42,940 nt of DNA from Accumulibacter sp. (GCF_023806625.1 NZ_JAMTDX010000010.1:1-42940); one strand, 5' to 3'; positions 8,461 to 18,360 are shown, numbered from the stretch's first letter. Notes: a model not told the origin generated them from the letters alone. Translations and numbers: made by a program.

Positions 8461-9390
8461 TCAGACGCGGTCGATGATCTTCTCGCCGAACAGACCTTGC
8501 GGCCTGAACAGCAGGAAGACCAACGCCAGCTGGTAAGAGAACCAGATCTCGATACCCCCGCCGATGTACGGCCCGAGGTAGACCTCCGAGAGCTTCTCGC
8601 CGACGCCGATGATCAGGCCGCCAATGATCGCACCGGGGACCGAAGTCAGGCCACCGAGGATCACCACCGGCAGCGCGCGCAGTGCAACCGTCGCCAGCGA
8701 GAACTGTACACCGAGTTTCGACCCCCAGATGATCCCCGCGACGAGAGCGACGAGGCCGGCCACGAACCAGACGATCACCCAGATGCGGCCGAGCGGGATG
8801 CCGATCGACTGCGCCGCCTGATGGTCGTCGGCAACCGCGCGCAGGGCCCTGCCCGTCGACGTTTTCTGAAAGAACAGGGCGAGCAGCGCGACGAGCAGCG
8901 CCGCGACCAGCGCCGCGACGAAGTCCTCCTTGTTGATCAGCAGACCACCCTCGAAGCTTCCCTCGAGGATCAGCACCGGATCCTTGGGCATCCCGACGTC
9001 GATCTTGTAAACCTCGGTACCGAAGACGCTGGTGCCGACCCCCTCGAGCACGTAGGCTACTCCCAGCGTGGCCATCAGCAGAGTCGCCCCTTCCTGATTG
9101 ACGAGATGGCGCAACACGAACCGCTCGACAAGCCAGGCGACGACGAACATCAACGCACCGGCAACGACGAACGCCAGCGTGTTGCCGAGCACGCGACCGT
9201 CGATCCCCAAGCACTCGGGAATCCACACGGACAGGCGCGCCATCGCCAGCGCGGCGAAGAGCACCATCGCTCCCTGCGCGAAGTTGAACACCCCGGAAGC
9301 CTTGAAGATCAGCACGAATCCGAGCGCGACCAGCGAGTAGAGCATGCCGGCCATCAGGCCGCCGATCAGTGTCTCGAAAAAGAAACCCAT
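8461..9390 (-). CDS. livH: ABC transporter permease LivH
   Basis: 309-residue LivH permease. It opens with a hydrophobic helix (GGLMAGMLYSLVALGFVLIF), continues with KASGVFNFAQGAMVLFAALA, the family hallmark, and has the EAA-like coupling segment ALPVVILGGLTSVPGAIIGG near residue 245. It ends LLFRPQGLFGEK, a typical LivH tail. The frame is open beyond the start, but the ATG at 9390 has GGAG just upstream and begins exactly at the conserved N-terminus. It lies 11 bp after livG. Confidence 0.93.
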   Translation of the reverse strand: MGFFFETLIGGLMAGMLYSLVALGFVLIFKASGVFNFAQGAMVLFAALAMARLSVWIPECLGIDGRVLGNTLAFVVAGALMFVVAWLVERFVLRHLVNQEGATLLMATLGVAYVLEGVGTSVFGTEVYKIDVGMPKDPVLILEGSFEGGLLINKEDFVAALVAALLVALLALFFQKTSTGRALRAVADDHQAAQSIGIPLGRIWVIVWFVAGLVALVAGIIWGSKLGVQFSLATVALRALPVVILGGLTSVPGAIIGGLIIGVGEKLSEVYLGPYIGGGIEIWFSYQLALVFLLFRPQGLFGEKIIDRV

Positions 9391-9401
9391 CGCCCTGCTC
9401 C

Positions 9402-10181
9402 TCAATGAGTCGCACCGAGGTACGCGCTGATCACTTCCGGGTTGGCGCGCACGTCGTCCGGAATCCCGTCGCCGATCTTGCGCCCGTAGTCGAGGACGAC
9501 GACCCGGTCGGAGATGTCCATGACCACGCCCATGTCGTGTTCGATGAGTACGATCGTCGTTCCGAGCTGGTCGTTGACATCGAGAATGAAACGGCACATG
9601 TCCTGCTTTTCCTCGACGTTCATCCCGGCCATCGGTTCGTCGAGCAGCAGGATGCTCGGCTCCATGGCCAGCGCCCGCCCGAGGTCGACGCGCTTCTGCA
9701 GGCCGTACGGCAGGCGCCCGACCGGCGTCTTGCGGACATGCTGGATTTCGAGGAAGTCGATGATCTGCTCGACGCGTTCGCGATGGGCCAGTTCCTCGCG
9801 CCTCGCCGGCCCCCACCAGATCGCCTGCTGGAACAGGTTGCTGGCGATCCTGAGGTTGCGCCCGGCCATGATGTTGTCGAGGACGCTCATTCCCCGGAAC
9901 AGCGCGATGTTCTGGAAGGTGCGCGACATCCCGGCCCGTGCCGCCTTGTACGGAGTCATTCTGGTAAAGCGCTGGCCGCGCAGAACGATCTCGCCCTGCT
10001 GCGGCCGATAGACTCCGTTGATCACGTTGAGCATGGAACTCTTGCCGGCACCATTCGGGCCGATGATCGCGCGAATCTCACGTTCCCGGACGTCGAAGGA
10101 AATCTCGGTCAGCGCCTTGACGCCACCGAACGACAGCGACACCTTCTGCAGGTCGAGAACGACTTCGCCGCCGGCATTCAT
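9402..10181 (-). CDS. livG: ABC transporter ATP-binding protein LivG
   Basis: 259-residue ABC ATPase. Walker A is GPNGAGKSS near residue 40, the Q-loop is [10 protein letters not shown], a degenerate signature [15 protein letters not shown] is present, Walker B is [12 protein letters not shown], and the H-loop is VLIEHDM. The LivG-specific C-terminal segment [18 protein letters not shown] is present. The signature lacks the usual SGG (PYG instead), as in many LivG proteins of this subfamily. Its ATG overlaps the stop of the CoA ligase by four bases (ATGA), showing translational coupling. Confidence 0.93.
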   Translation of the reverse strand: MNAGGEVVLDLQKVSLSFGGVKALTEISFDVREREIRAIIGPNGAGKSSMLNVINGVYRPQQGEIVLRGQRFTRMTPYKAARAGMSRTFQNIALFRGMSVLDNIMAGRNLRIASNLFQQAIWWGPARREELAHRERVEQIIDFLEIQHVRKTPVGRLPYGLQKRVDLGRALAMEPSILLLDEPMAGMNVEEKQDMCRFILDVNDQLGTTIVLIEHDMGVVMDISDRVVVLDYGRKIGDGIPDDVRANPEVISAYLGATH

Positions 10182-12139
10182 CGGCCACTCCTCGCCGAGG
10201 AAGCGAAGGTCTTCACGTCCCGGATCGCGAGGTCGGCAGCGACCTTGCCCTGCCGTCCGTCCTCGAAACGCACCGCCGTCTCGATGAACTGACTCGCGCT
10301 TCCCGAGTAGAGCGCGTCGATCAGTACCGCGTACTTCTCGGCGACGAAATTGCGGCGCACCTTGCGCGTTCGCGTCAGTTCGTCGTCGTCGGGATCGAGT
10401 TCCTTGTGCAGAATCAGGAAGCGGTGCACCTGCGAGTCGGCCAGCGCCCCTTCACTGGCCAGTTCTCCGTTGACCCGCTCGATGCACTCCCGGACCAGTT
10501 CATGGACCTCGGGCTTCGCCGCCAGGTCGGTATAGCCCGAATACGCGATGCCGCGGCGCTCGGCCCAGTTGCCGACCGCACCGACGTCGATGTTGATGAA
10601 CGCGCAGACCATCTCCCGGCCATTGCCGAAGGCGACGGCCTCCTTGACATGAGGAAAGAACTTGAGCTTGTTTTCGATGTAGTTCGGGGCGAACATCGCC
10701 CCGTTCGCCAGTCGGCCGACGTCCTTCGCGCGGTCGATGATCTTCAGGTGCCCGTCGTCGTCGAACAGCCCGGCGTCTCCGGTCATGAAGTACCCCTCGT
10801 CGTTGATCGCCTCGGCGGTCGCGTCCGGACGCCGGTAATACTCGTTGAGCAGCATCGGCCCGCGAACGAGGATCTCGCCGTTGCCGGCGATCCTTACCTC
10901 GACACCCGGCGCCGGCTTGCCGACGCTGTCGAAACGGATCTCGCCGTCGGGCTGAAGGCAGACGTAAGCACAGGTCTCCGTCTGGCCATAGAGTTGCTTG
11001 AGGTTGATCCCGATCGAGCGGTAGAAGCGGAAAAGGTCGGGACCTATGGCCGCCCCGGCGGTATAAGCGACGCGAATCCGGCTCATCCCGAGGACGTTCT
11101 TCAGCGGCCCATAGACCAAGAGGTTGCCGAGCGCGTAGAGCAGACGGTCTCCGGCGGCCACCGGCCGGCGATCGAGGATCTCGGCCCCGCAGCGCCGGGC
11201 TACGGCCATGAAGAAATGGAACATCCGCTGCTTCACGATGCCCGCGTCGTCCATGCGAATCATCACCTGCGTCAGCAGATTCTCGAAGACACGCGGCGGC
11301 GCGAAATAGTAGGTCGGCCCGATCTCGCGCATGTCGGCCATCACCGTCTCCGCCGATTCCGGACAGTTGATCGTGAAGCCGGCAACCAGGGCCTGGGCAA
11401 AGGAGAACAGGTGGTCACCGACCCAGGCCATCGGCAGATAGGACAGAATGTCTTCGTCGGCAGTCAGTCGGTCGAAATCCGCGCCCCCTCTCGCCGCGGC
11501 GATGAACGCCCCGTGCGTCAGCCGAACTCCCTTCGGCCGGCCAGTCGTACCCGAGGTGTACAGCATCACACCGACCTCGTCCGCCCGTCCGGCGGCGACC
11601 TGCTCGGGGAGAAAATCGGGGTGATTCCGGTTGTGGATCCGCCCCATCTCGATCAGTTCGCGAACGTCGTGAATGAACGGCTGGGTGTAATGGCGCATGC
11701 CCCGCGGATCGTCGTAGAAGAGGTGCACGAGTTCCGGAAGCTGTTCCCGGATTTCCAGGATCTTGTCGACCTGCTCCTGATTCTCGACGAAGGCGAAACG
11801 CGCCCCAGCGTCGACCAGGGCGAAGAGCATCTCGCTGGCCACCGCGTCCTGGTAGAGGGGAACCGGCACGCCACCGAGGCACTGCGCCGCGGCCATCATC
11901 ATGTACAGTCGTGGCCGGTTGTCGCCGACGATCGCCAGATGATCGCCGCGCCGGAAGCCCATCTCGGCCAGCCCCGCGGCCAGCGCACGTACGTGTTCGG
12001 CGACGTCGCGCCACGTCCAGCACTGCCAGATGCCGAGATCCTTCTCGCGCATCGCCGTGCTGCCGGCACGCACCTCGGCGTGATGAAACAGCAGGCGCGG
12101 GAACGTGTCCGGCACCTGCCCGGAAGCGATTTCCGGCAT
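10178..12139 (-). CDS. Long-chain-type acyl-CoA synthetase (AMP-forming)
   Basis: 653-residue adenylate-forming CoA ligase. The P-loop motif is [14 protein letters not shown] (near residue 190), then [12 protein letters not shown] and [12 protein letters not shown] (the A5 motif), and the A7/A8 region [22 protein letters not shown] followed by [18 protein letters not shown]. In this branch the usual GxK motif is replaced by [13 protein letters not shown]. It activates a carboxylic acid to its CoA thioester. As the first gene of the Liv-type operon it probably traps the imported acid, a known arrangement in betaproteobacteria. The ATG at 12139 has an excellent GGAGGAG ribosome site. The open frame up to 12214 is not needed. 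Confidence 0.92.
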   Translation of the reverse strand: MPEIASGQVPDTFPRLLFHHAEVRAGSTAMREKDLGIWQCWTWRDVAEHVRALAAGLAEMGFRRGDHLAIVGDNRPRLYMMMAAAQCLGGVPVPLYQDAVASEMLFALVDAGARFAFVENQEQVDKILEIREQLPELVHLFYDDPRGMRHYTQPFIHDVRELIEMGRIHNRNHPDFLPEQVAAGRADEVGVMLYTSGTTGRPKGVRLTHGAFIAAARGGADFDRLTADEDILSYLPMAWVGDHLFSFAQALVAGFTINCPESAETVMADMREIGPTYYFAPPRVFENLLTQVMIRMDDAGIVKQRMFHFFMAVARRCGAEILDRRPVAAGDRLLYALGNLLVYGPLKNVLGMSRIRVAYTAGAAIGPDLFRFYRSIGINLKQLYGQTETCAYVCLQPDGEIRFDSVGKPAPGVEVRIAGNGEILVRGPMLLNEYYRRPDATAEAINDEGYFMTGDAGLFDDDGHLKIIDRAKDVGRLANGAMFAPNYIENKLKFFPHVKEAVAFGNGREMVCAFINIDVGAVGNWAERRGIAYSGYTDLAAKPEVHELVRECIERVNGELASEGALADSQVHRFLILHKELDPDDDELTRTRKVRRNFVAEKYAVLIDALYSGSASQFIETAVRFEDGRQGKVAADLAIRDVKTFASSARSGR

Positions 12140-12306
12140 CTCGTCTCCTCCGGCGCCTTGGCCACCCGCATCGGGTGACCAGCCCCTGTCCTTGAACGCG
12201 TACAGCCCTGCCACGGCCGCTCGTGCCAGTCACCGGCAATCCGCCGGCGAGCCGGAACCTTTCAGGGAAGACGCGCCTTTCGCCTAGTGTAGACTCGGCT
12301 GGCGAC

Positions 12307-12312
12307 TATAAT
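12307..12312 (+). promoter_or_regulatory. Possible -10 element before the Crp/Fnr-type gene
   Basis: A perfect TATAAT lies 48 bp before the ATG at 12360 in the 220-bp divergent region between the CoA-ligase operon and the regulator. No convincing -35 is at 16-18 bp, so activator dependence or chance are both possible. Confidence 0.4.
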
Positions 12313-12359
12313 TGTCTTCCAGATGACATTCCGGCGATTTCGTGACCATCAGGAGAGCG

Positions 12360-13034
12360 ATGCAGACTCTCGATGACCTGCTGAACGCCTCGCGATGGGC
12401 GAAACAGCTGACCGCGGAGGAATTGAACCAGATCAGGAGGGACATCGTCGTGCGCACGATTCCGGCCGGAGGTTACCTGTGCATGAAAGGCGAAGCGGTC
12501 GAATACTGGACAGGGATCATCGACGGACTGACCAAGATGACCAGTCACTGGCCAACCGGCAAGGCAACCAGTTTCGTCGGCCTGTCGAGCGGCTCCTGGT
12601 TCGGTGAAGGCTCCTTGCTCAAGGACGAGCCACGTCGCTACGACGTCATCGCGCTGCGCGAGACGCGTATCGCCTGCATGAAGCGAAGCCGCTTCCACGA
12701 ACTGCTCGACCACAGCATCCCGTTCAACCGCTTCGTGCTGATGCAGTTGAACGAGCGCCTGAGCCAGTTCATCGGCATGGTCGAACACGAACGACTGCTC
12801 GATCCCGACGCCCGTCTCGCCCGCTGCATCGCCTCGATGTTCAACCCGCTGCTCTACCCCGACAGCGGTATCGAATTGCACATTTCGCAGGAAGAAATCG
12901 GACTGCTCGCCGGGATCTCGCGCCAGCGGGTCAACCGCTCGCTGGCCAGGCTCGCCGAGGCTGGCCTGCTGCGTGTCGGTTACGGGACGCTGACCGTCCT
13001 CGATGTGGTCGGTCTGCGCTCGTTTGGCGACTGA
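12360..13034 (+). CDS. Crp/Fnr family transcriptional regulator
   Basis: 224 residues with an N-terminal cyclic-nucleotide-binding-like beta barrel (IPAGGYLCMKGE, then SSGSWFGEGSLL), a dimerisation helix (FNRFVLMQLNERLSQF) and a C-terminal winged helix (HISQEEIGLLAGISRQRVNR, SLARLAEAGLL). The four N-terminal cysteines of Fnr are absent, so it is not an oxygen sensor of that type. The ligand is unknown. ATG 12360 has AGGAG four bases upstream; the GTG at 12342 is a weaker start. It is divergent from the acyl-CoA ligase/liv operon and upstream of the acetate transporter genes, so it may control either. Confidence 0.9.
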   Translation: MQTLDDLLNASRWAKQLTAEELNQIRRDIVVRTIPAGGYLCMKGEAVEYWTGIIDGLTKMTSHWPTGKATSFVGLSSGSWFGEGSLLKDEPRRYDVIALRETRIACMKRSRFHELLDHSIPFNRFVLMQLNERLSQFIGMVEHERLLDPDARLARCIASMFNPLLYPDSGIELHISQEEIGLLAGISRQRVNRSLARLAEAGLLRVGYGTLTVLDVVGLRSFGD

Positions 13035-13154
13035 AGATCGACGCCTGTCCCGGCACGACGCCATGCGCACCGCGAGGACGGAAAACCGCCCCGCACCACC
13101 CGCGCAAACGCGGCAGATCGCCGACCACGGACCACACCCGCACCCTGGGCGGAA

Positions 13155-13183
13155 TTGAACACTCATCGCAAGTGTATTAGTAT
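13155..13183 (+). promoter_or_regulatory. Candidate promoter of the DUF485-actP operon
   Basis: TTGAAC (13155-13160) and TAGTAT (13178-13183) are separated by exactly 17 bp, about 85 bp upstream of the DUF485 start. Four or more consensus matches in each box, inside a 233-bp intergenic region. Confidence 0.55.
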
Positions 13184-13267
13184 TCGCCGCGGCAAGGAGA
13201 AAATCTTGTCCGGGTTCAAGCTCGCTACGAAACCGCTTCATCAAAAAAATCAGGAGCTTGAGGAAAC

Positions 13268-13588
13268 ATGAGTAGTGTGATGTACGAGCGAATGCGGAGA
13301 AATCCGAAATTCGAGAATCTGGTCCGCCGGCGTGGGCGTTTCGCGTGGACGCTGTCAGCGATCGTCCTGATCATCTTCTACGGCTATTTCATGCTGATCG
13401 CCTTCAGCCCGGCGATGCTCGGCCAGAAAATCGCCGAAGGGTCGATGTGGCCGATCGGCTATACGGTCGAACTGATCCTGTTCATCTTCTTCTGGCTGAC
13501 GACGATCGTCTACGTCCGCCGCGCCAACGGCGAGTTCGATGACCTCACCCAGGAGCTGATCCGCGAAGCGCAGAAGGAGGGCAAATGA
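13268..13588 (+). CDS. DUF485 inner-membrane protein (YjcH type)
   Basis: 106 residues with two transmembrane helices ([20 protein letters not shown] and [20 protein letters not shown]) flanked by basic residues, matching DUF485. In many bacteria (yjcH-actP in E. coli) this small protein is encoded directly before the acetate permease and is thought to assist it. Here it overlaps actP by four bases (ATGA at 13585-13588), so the two are translationally coupled. GAGG precedes the ATG. Confidence 0.9.
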   Translation: MSSVMYERMRRNPKFENLVRRRGRFAWTLSAIVLIIFYGYFMLIAFSPAMLGQKIAEGSMWPIGYTVELILFIFFWLTTIVYVRRANGEFDDLTQELIREAQKEGK

Positions 13589-15249
13589 GACATCGACTGA
13601 GTTCCGCGCTGCCCCTGCTCGTCCTGTCGAGTCTGGCGTACGCCTCTCCGGCGGTCGAAGCGACGACCAAGCAGGCGACCAACTGGCACGCGATCATCAT
13701 GTTCCTGATCTTCGTCGCGCTGACCATGGGGATCACCTACTGGGCGTCGAGCCGCACCAAGACCACGGCGGACTTCTACACCGCCGGCGGCGGGATCACC
13801 GGTGTCCAGAACGGGCTGGCAATCGCCGGCGACTACATGTCGGCAGCCACGCTGCTCGGTCTGACGGCGATGACCTACGCCCAGGGTTACGACGCCTACA
13901 TCTACATGCTCGCCTTCTTTGCCGGCTGGCCGATCATCCTCTTCCTGATGGCCGAACGGCTGCGCAACCTCGGGCGCTTCACGTTCGCCGACATCACCTC
14001 GTACCGGCTCGATCAGGGCAAGGTCCGGACGATGGCGGCGATCTCCTCACTGGTCGTCGTCGTCTTCTACCTGATCGCCCAGATGGTCGGTGCAGGCCAG
14101 TTGATCAAGCTGCTCTTCGGTCTCGACTACAACGTCGCGATCTTCGTCGTCGGCATCCTGATGATGATCTACGTGACCTTCGGCGGCATGGTCGCGACGA
14201 CCTGGGTGCAGATCATCAAGGCGTGCATGCTGCTTTTCGGCGGTACGGTGACGCTGCTGCTGGCCTATCCGCAGTTTGGCTTCTCGTTCACCGAACTGCT
14301 GACGCAGGCCGAAGCGGTGCATAAGCTCGGCGCCAAGCTGATGGCCCCGGGCGCGCTGCTCGCCGATCCGGTGACCGCGATCTCGCTCGGCCTCGGCCTG
14401 ATGTTCGGAACGGCCGGTCTGCCGCACATCCTGATGCGCTTCTTCACCGTCGGCAACGCCAAGGAAGCCCGGAAATCGGTCGTCGTCGCATCTGGTTGCG
14501 TCGCCTACTTCTTCAACGTGATCTTCCTGATGGGCCTCTGCGCGGTGATCATCGTCGGCCAGAACCCCGACTTCTTCGAAGGGGGCGACATCAAGGGCAA
14601 GCTGATCGGCGGCGGCAACATGGTCGCCATGCACCTGGCGAAAGCGGTCGGCGGCAACATGCTGCTCGGCTTCCTCGCCGCGGTGGCGTTCGCGACGATC
14701 CTCGCGGTGGTGGCTGGCCTCGCGCTCGCCGGGGCGTCGGCGATCTCGCACGACATCTACGCCCGCGTCATGCGCAAGGGACAGGCCACCGAGAAGGAAG
14801 AGATCCGCGTTTCGCGCATCGCGACGATCGGCCTCGGCCTGCTGGCCATCGTTCTGGGCATCATGTTCGAGAAGATGAACATCGCGTTCATGGTCGGTCT
14901 GGCGTTCGGCGTGGCGGCGGCCGCCAACTTCCCGGTGCTGATCCTTTCCATGTACTGGAAGGGTCTGACCACGCGCGGCGCAGTGATGGGCGGCTACGGC
15001 GGCGTGATCTCGGCCGTGTTGTTCGTCCTCTTCTCGAAGTCGGTGTGGGTGGACGTGCTCGGCAACAAGGTGGCGCTGTTCCCCTACACGCAGCCGGCGC
15101 TCTTCGCGATGCCGATCGGCTTCATCCTCGCATACATCTTCTCGGTAACCGACAGCAGCGCGCGCGCCCAGGCCGAGAAGGACGCGTTCGAGGACCAGTA
15201 CGTGCGCGCCCAGACCGGATTCGGCGCATCGGGTGCCGCCAGCCACTAG
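13585..15249 (+). CDS. actP: Cation/acetate symporter ActP (sodium:solute symporter family)
   Basis: 554-residue SSF transporter with an N-terminal signal-like segment ([18 protein letters not shown]) and about 13 membrane helices. ActP-type landmarks are [40 protein letters not shown] and [20 protein letters not shown]; the C-terminal tail is soluble and acidic. The family takes up acetate and other short acids such as glycolate or pyruvate with a cation. In a PHA-storing organism this would be a main acetate entry route, which is inference from context. It is followed within 20 bp by a perfect intrinsic terminator. Confidence 0.93.
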   Translation: MRHRLSSALPLLVLSSLAYASPAVEATTKQATNWHAIIMFLIFVALTMGITYWASSRTKTTADFYTAGGGITGVQNGLAIAGDYMSAATLLGLTAMTYAQGYDAYIYMLAFFAGWPIILFLMAERLRNLGRFTFADITSYRLDQGKVRTMAAISSLVVVVFYLIAQMVGAGQLIKLLFGLDYNVAIFVVGILMMIYVTFGGMVATTWVQIIKACMLLFGGTVTLLLAYPQFGFSFTELLTQAEAVHKLGAKLMAPGALLADPVTAISLGLGLMFGTAGLPHILMRFFTVGNAKEARKSVVVASGCVAYFFNVIFLMGLCAVIIVGQNPDFFEGGDIKGKLIGGGNMVAMHLAKAVGGNMLLGFLAAVAFATILAVVAGLALAGASAISHDIYARVMRKGQATEKEEIRVSRIATIGLGLLAIVLGIMFEKMNIAFMVGLAFGVAAAANFPVLILSMYWKGLTTRGAVMGGYGGVISAVLFVLFSKSVWVDVLGNKVALFPYTQPALFAMPIGFILAYIFSVTDSSARAQAEKDAFEDQYVRAQTGFGASGAASH

Positions 15250-15268
15250 GCGCCCGGCAGCATCCCGA

Positions 15269-15306
15269 AACCCTGGCGGAAGAGACAACCCGCCAGGGTT
15301 TTTTTT
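15269..15306 (+). terminator. Intrinsic terminator of DUF485-actP
   Basis: Perfect 11-bp stem AACCCTGGCGG / CCGCCAGGGTT (15269-15279 and 15290-15300) with a 10-base loop, followed by a run of eight T (15299-15306). Textbook rho-independent structure. Confidence 0.95.
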
Positions 15307-15455
15307 GCTCTGCAGGCAGGCTTGCCGGCCAACTCCGGGGCCGCAGACCTGACGCGAAGCGCCCCGTAATCGGCCCCTCTCGCGTGCCCGGCTAAAGTCT
15401 CCGGGTGATCGTCCGTATCCGGAATACCAAGCCCAGTCACGGACCGACCTGCTCG

Positions 15456-16823
15456 ATGCGCCCACACCTGACCCGCCCGACCGCCTGCCTGATCGCCATG
15501 ATCGCCACTGCCCCTTCGCTCGCTGCGGCCGCGTGGCAAGTAATCTCCGCAGAACCCGGGAAGCGGGTGGAGATCGACCGGACGAGCATCCGCAAGGAGG
15601 ACAACGGAAAGACCGTTGCGCTTGGCCGCATCGTGCTCGAGAAGCCGATCATCGACCCGAAGACATCGTCGTCGTACCGGATCGTCCAGGCGCTCAGCCG
15701 CTACGATTGCAATTCACGCAATTACAGCACGCTCAAGCGCAGTTACTTCAAGGACGAAGGCGACCTGCTTCGTGAAGAAGAGGTCAAGGTCCAGATCGAG
15801 ATGCCCGTCCGCTCGGGAATGCTCGACGACAAGCTTCTGCGCGAGGTGTGCCGGCCGAAGGCTGACGACGCGACGCTGGCCGCCAGGCGCACGGCGGACA
15901 AGGTCAACTCGGCGACTGGTGACCTGCGCAAGGCGAACGAAGCGCTCGTCCAGCAGGAAGTCAGGCGCGCCAGCATGCAGACGCCAGCAGCCGCCGATCG
16001 GCCGGTCGCCGAGGCAGTTGCCAGCCCGGTGCCGCGCCGGGCGCCGCGCGCAACCGGCGCCTCGGTGACTAGCGATACGGGCCCACCGCCAACTACCCGC
16101 ACGACCCGGACGCGCACGGCGGAGAGCGGCGAACGTGGTGTTAACGCACATGTCCAGTGGGGCTACGAGGGTGACGCCGGCCCCGACAACTGGGCCAGGC
16201 TGAGCCCAGAGTACGCGACCTGCGCGAGTGGCAGACGGCAATCGCCGATCGACATTCGTGACGGCCTGCGTGTAGACCTCGAGCCGATCCAGTTCAGCTA
16301 CCGACCGTCCCATTTCCGCGTGATCGACAATGGTCACACGGTACAGGTCGAGGTGGATGGCAGCAGCCTCAGTCTGCTCGGCAAGCGCTACGAGCTCGTC
16401 CAGTTCCACTTTCACCGGCCATCAGAGGAGAGGATCGACGGCAGGGCATCGGATATGGTCGCCCACCTCGTGCACAAGTCCGACGACGGCAAACTCGCGG
16501 TGCTGGCGGTGCTGCTCGAGAAAGGCAGCGAGCACCCGATCATCCAGACCGTGTGGAACCACCTGCCGCTCGAAAAGGGCGAGTACGTCGCGCCTCCTGA
16601 TCCGACGATCGACGTCGCCCAGTTGTTGCCACAGGACCGGAGCTACCATACGTACATGGGATCGCTGACCACTCCTCCGTGCACCGAGGGTGTGCTCTGG
16701 TTGGTCCTCAAGCAGCGGCAGCAGATCTCGGCCGAACAGCTGGCGATCTTTGCCAGGCTCTACCGGAACAACGCCCGACCGATCCAGGCGACCTTCTCGC
16801 GGATGATCAAGGAGACGCGCTGA
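15456..16823 (+). CDS. Alpha-carbonic anhydrase with an extra N-terminal adhesin-E-like domain
   Basis: 455 residues. A signal peptide (TACLIAMIATAPSLAAAA) leads to a domain of about 105 residues starting WQVISAEPGKRVEIDRTSI and including ALSRYDCNSRNYSTLKR, which resembles the surface-adhesin protein E fold. A Lys/Arg/Pro/Thr-rich linker follows, then a complete alpha-carbonic anhydrase: RRQSPIDI, proton-shuttle His in DNGHTVQV, zinc ligands in FHFHRPSE and MVAHLVHKS, and the substrate loop SLTTPPCTEGVLW. It should hydrate CO2 in the periplasm. The ATG at 15456 opens the signal peptide; a GTG at 15405 is also in frame. The fusion is unusual, since most bacterial alpha enzymes are about 240 residues. 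Confidence 0.88.
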   Translation: MRPHLTRPTACLIAMIATAPSLAAAAWQVISAEPGKRVEIDRTSIRKEDNGKTVALGRIVLEKPIIDPKTSSSYRIVQALSRYDCNSRNYSTLKRSYFKDEGDLLREEEVKVQIEMPVRSGMLDDKLLREVCRPKADDATLAARRTADKVNSATGDLRKANEALVQQEVRRASMQTPAAADRPVAEAVASPVPRRAPRATGASVTSDTGPPPTTRTTRTRTAESGERGVNAHVQWGYEGDAGPDNWARLSPEYATCASGRRQSPIDIRDGLRVDLEPIQFSYRPSHFRVIDNGHTVQVEVDGSSLSLLGKRYELVQFHFHRPSEERIDGRASDMVAHLVHKSDDGKLAVLAVLLEKGSEHPIIQTVWNHLPLEKGEYVAPPDPTIDVAQLLPQDRSYHTYMGSLTTPPCTEGVLWLVLKQRQQISAEQLAIFARLYRNNARPIQATFSRMIKETR

Positions 16824-16860
16824 GCCGCAACACGGCCCGCGGCACGGGCCGCGCTCAGCG
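16818..16860. terminator. Long hairpin after the carbonic anhydrase
   Basis: CGCTGAGC (16818-16825, containing the stop codon) pairs with GCTCAGCG (16853-16860). Inside it CGGCCC pairs with GGGCCG. No T-run follows. It is placed to separate this gene from the convergent integrase, but termination is inferred only. Confidence 0.4.
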
Positions 16861-17135
16861 AATCGCACCGGCGAGCGGGCGGCCAGGGCAACGTTCACGG
16901 GCCGGCCATCGGCCGGGTTCATCGACCAGCACTTGCCGCCGACGATGGGCCGCGAGGCGGCGCTGTCGAGTGCGCCGGCAGAGATCTCGAATGAATCTGC
17001 TGCGCGACCGGTCTGCGCTGTTGCCCGGTCGCTCACTTCTCGCCCATCCATTTGCATGTCTCGTCGTTCGCTCGCGCCGGGCATCCCGGCCTGCTCGCAA
17101 CGATTCCTTGACAACCACTCAGGCCACGGGATCGC
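16861..17135. other. Intergenic stretch between carbonic anhydrase and integrase
   Basis: About 275 bp between convergent genes. Open frames cross it on both strands, but none has a ribosome site, recognisable domain or coherent protein-like composition. I found no attC-like core pair and no cassette gene here. Confidence 0.5.
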
Positions 17136-18251
17136 TCATTCGACGACCGAGACTGGTGACCGGGCGGTGACACCTTCGCCATCAGGCTCGGCCAACGCAG
17201 CCTCGGCGCGAACCAACCCCGCCTGACTGCGGTCAAGCCGGCTGCCCCCGGCGATCTGTGGCAGAGTATCGAGTGGACTCTGAACTTCTCGTGCGCGCCG
17301 CTTGATCGCCTGCAGATAGACCATCGTCCTGCTCGCATGGGCGTGGCCGAGCAACTGCTGGATCGTGCGCAGGTCGTGGCCACTTTCGAGGAGATGGATG
17401 GCAAACGAATCACGCAAGGTGTGCGGTGTTGCCGGCCGGTCGACTCCTGCCGCGGCGACGGCTTTCTTCATCGCCCGCTGCAGAAGCTTGCCGTCGAGGT
17501 GATGGCGTCGCAGCTCGCCGCTGCGCGGGTCGAGCGAATGCGTCCCGGCGACGAAAACGTACTGCCATTCCCATGCGGTTCTGGCCCCAGGAGTCTTGCG
17601 CTCCACGGCGTCGGGCAGTTCCACGCCGCCCCGTCCCAGCTCCAGATCGTCGTCGAACAACTGTCGCCGACGCAAGAGGTGCTCGCCGAGGTCGAACACC
17701 AGGGCCTCGGGCAGGATGGTCGCGCGCTGCAGCGCACCCTTGCCGTCACGAATCACGATCTCCGCACGTTCGAAGTCGAGGTCCTTGACACGCAAGCGCA
17801 GAGCTTCGGTCAGGCGCATTCCCGTGCCGTACATCAGGCGGGCGAGCAGGCCATAGACGCCGTGAAGTCGATCGAGGACGCGCTGAGCCTCACGGCGCGA
17901 GAGGACTACTGGCAGACGCGGCGGTGGACTGGCGCGAACGACTTCGTCGAACTGCGGCAGCTCGCGCCCAAGCACCTCGCGGTGCAGGAAAAGCAAAGCC
18001 GACAACGCCTGCTTCTGGGTCGCCGCAGCCACCCGTCCTTCGACGGCGAGGTGCGTCAGGAAGGCCTCGACCTCTCTGGCCGTGGTTTCACCAGGATGCC
18101 GTACAGGGTCGAACAGCATGAAGCGCCGCGCCCAATGGACGTACTGCGCTTCCGTCCGCTGGCTGTAACCCTTGGCACGAATCCGTTGACGAAGTCGCTC
18201 GAGAATCCTGGCGCAAGGGAGGGCGTCGTCTGCAGCATCAGCCTTTATCAT
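17136..18251 (-). CDS. Integron-type tyrosine recombinase (IntI-like)
   Basis: 371-residue tyrosine recombinase. The N-terminal SAM-like core-binding domain is ILERLRQRIRAKGYSQRTE. The catalytic residues are present: Arg in YGTGMRLTEALRLRVKD, Lys in DGKGALQR, HTLRDSF, His in QQLLGHAH and Tyr in TMVYLQAI. Between them sits the IntI-specific insert, recognisable as WEWQYVFVAG then SLDPRSGELRRHH, and the typical end VQSPLD is followed by an extra tail of about 40 residues. Diverged points are HTLRD where IntI has HTLRH, and ALQR in place of SKDR. The ATG at 18251 is preferred over TTG 18266. No cassette array adjoins it; fur lies directly behind its 5' end. Confidence 0.87.
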   Translation of the reverse strand: MIKADAADDALPCARILERLRQRIRAKGYSQRTEAQYVHWARRFMLFDPVRHPGETTAREVEAFLTHLAVEGRVAAATQKQALSALLFLHREVLGRELPQFDEVVRASPPPRLPVVLSRREAQRVLDRLHGVYGLLARLMYGTGMRLTEALRLRVKDLDFERAEIVIRDGKGALQRATILPEALVFDLGEHLLRRRQLFDDDLELGRGGVELPDAVERKTPGARTAWEWQYVFVAGTHSLDPRSGELRRHHLDGKLLQRAMKKAVAAAGVDRPATPHTLRDSFAIHLLESGHDLRTIQQLLGHAHASRTMVYLQAIKRRAREVQSPLDTLPQIAGGSRLDRSQAGLVRAEAALAEPDGEGVTARSPVSVVE

Positions 18252-18360
18252 CCTGTCGACCCCCAATAAATCAGCAGTTTCTGATGGCTCGTCGACAGTA
18301 TAACACCGAGGTGGACGGGTTCATCCAGCCAATCAGCCCGAAAACTGACCAGACGAATCC

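Noticed and set aside
8023-9408. 461-residue plus-strand frame rich in Asp, Glu, Arg and Gln
   Set aside because: Antisense shadow of livM and livH, caused by hydrophobic codons on the other strand.
7301-9415. 704-residue minus-strand frame across livM and livH
   Set aside because: Arg-rich shadow in a second frame of two clear permease genes.
16933-17226. 97-residue plus-strand frame and overlapping minus-strand frames between the carbonic anhydrase and the integrase
   Set aside because: No ribosome site, no domain, and part of it overlaps the integrase C-terminus.
18252-18360. Possible SOS (LexA) box before the integrase
   Set aside because: No CTGT-N8-ACAG match was found; only a weak -10-like TATACT is present.
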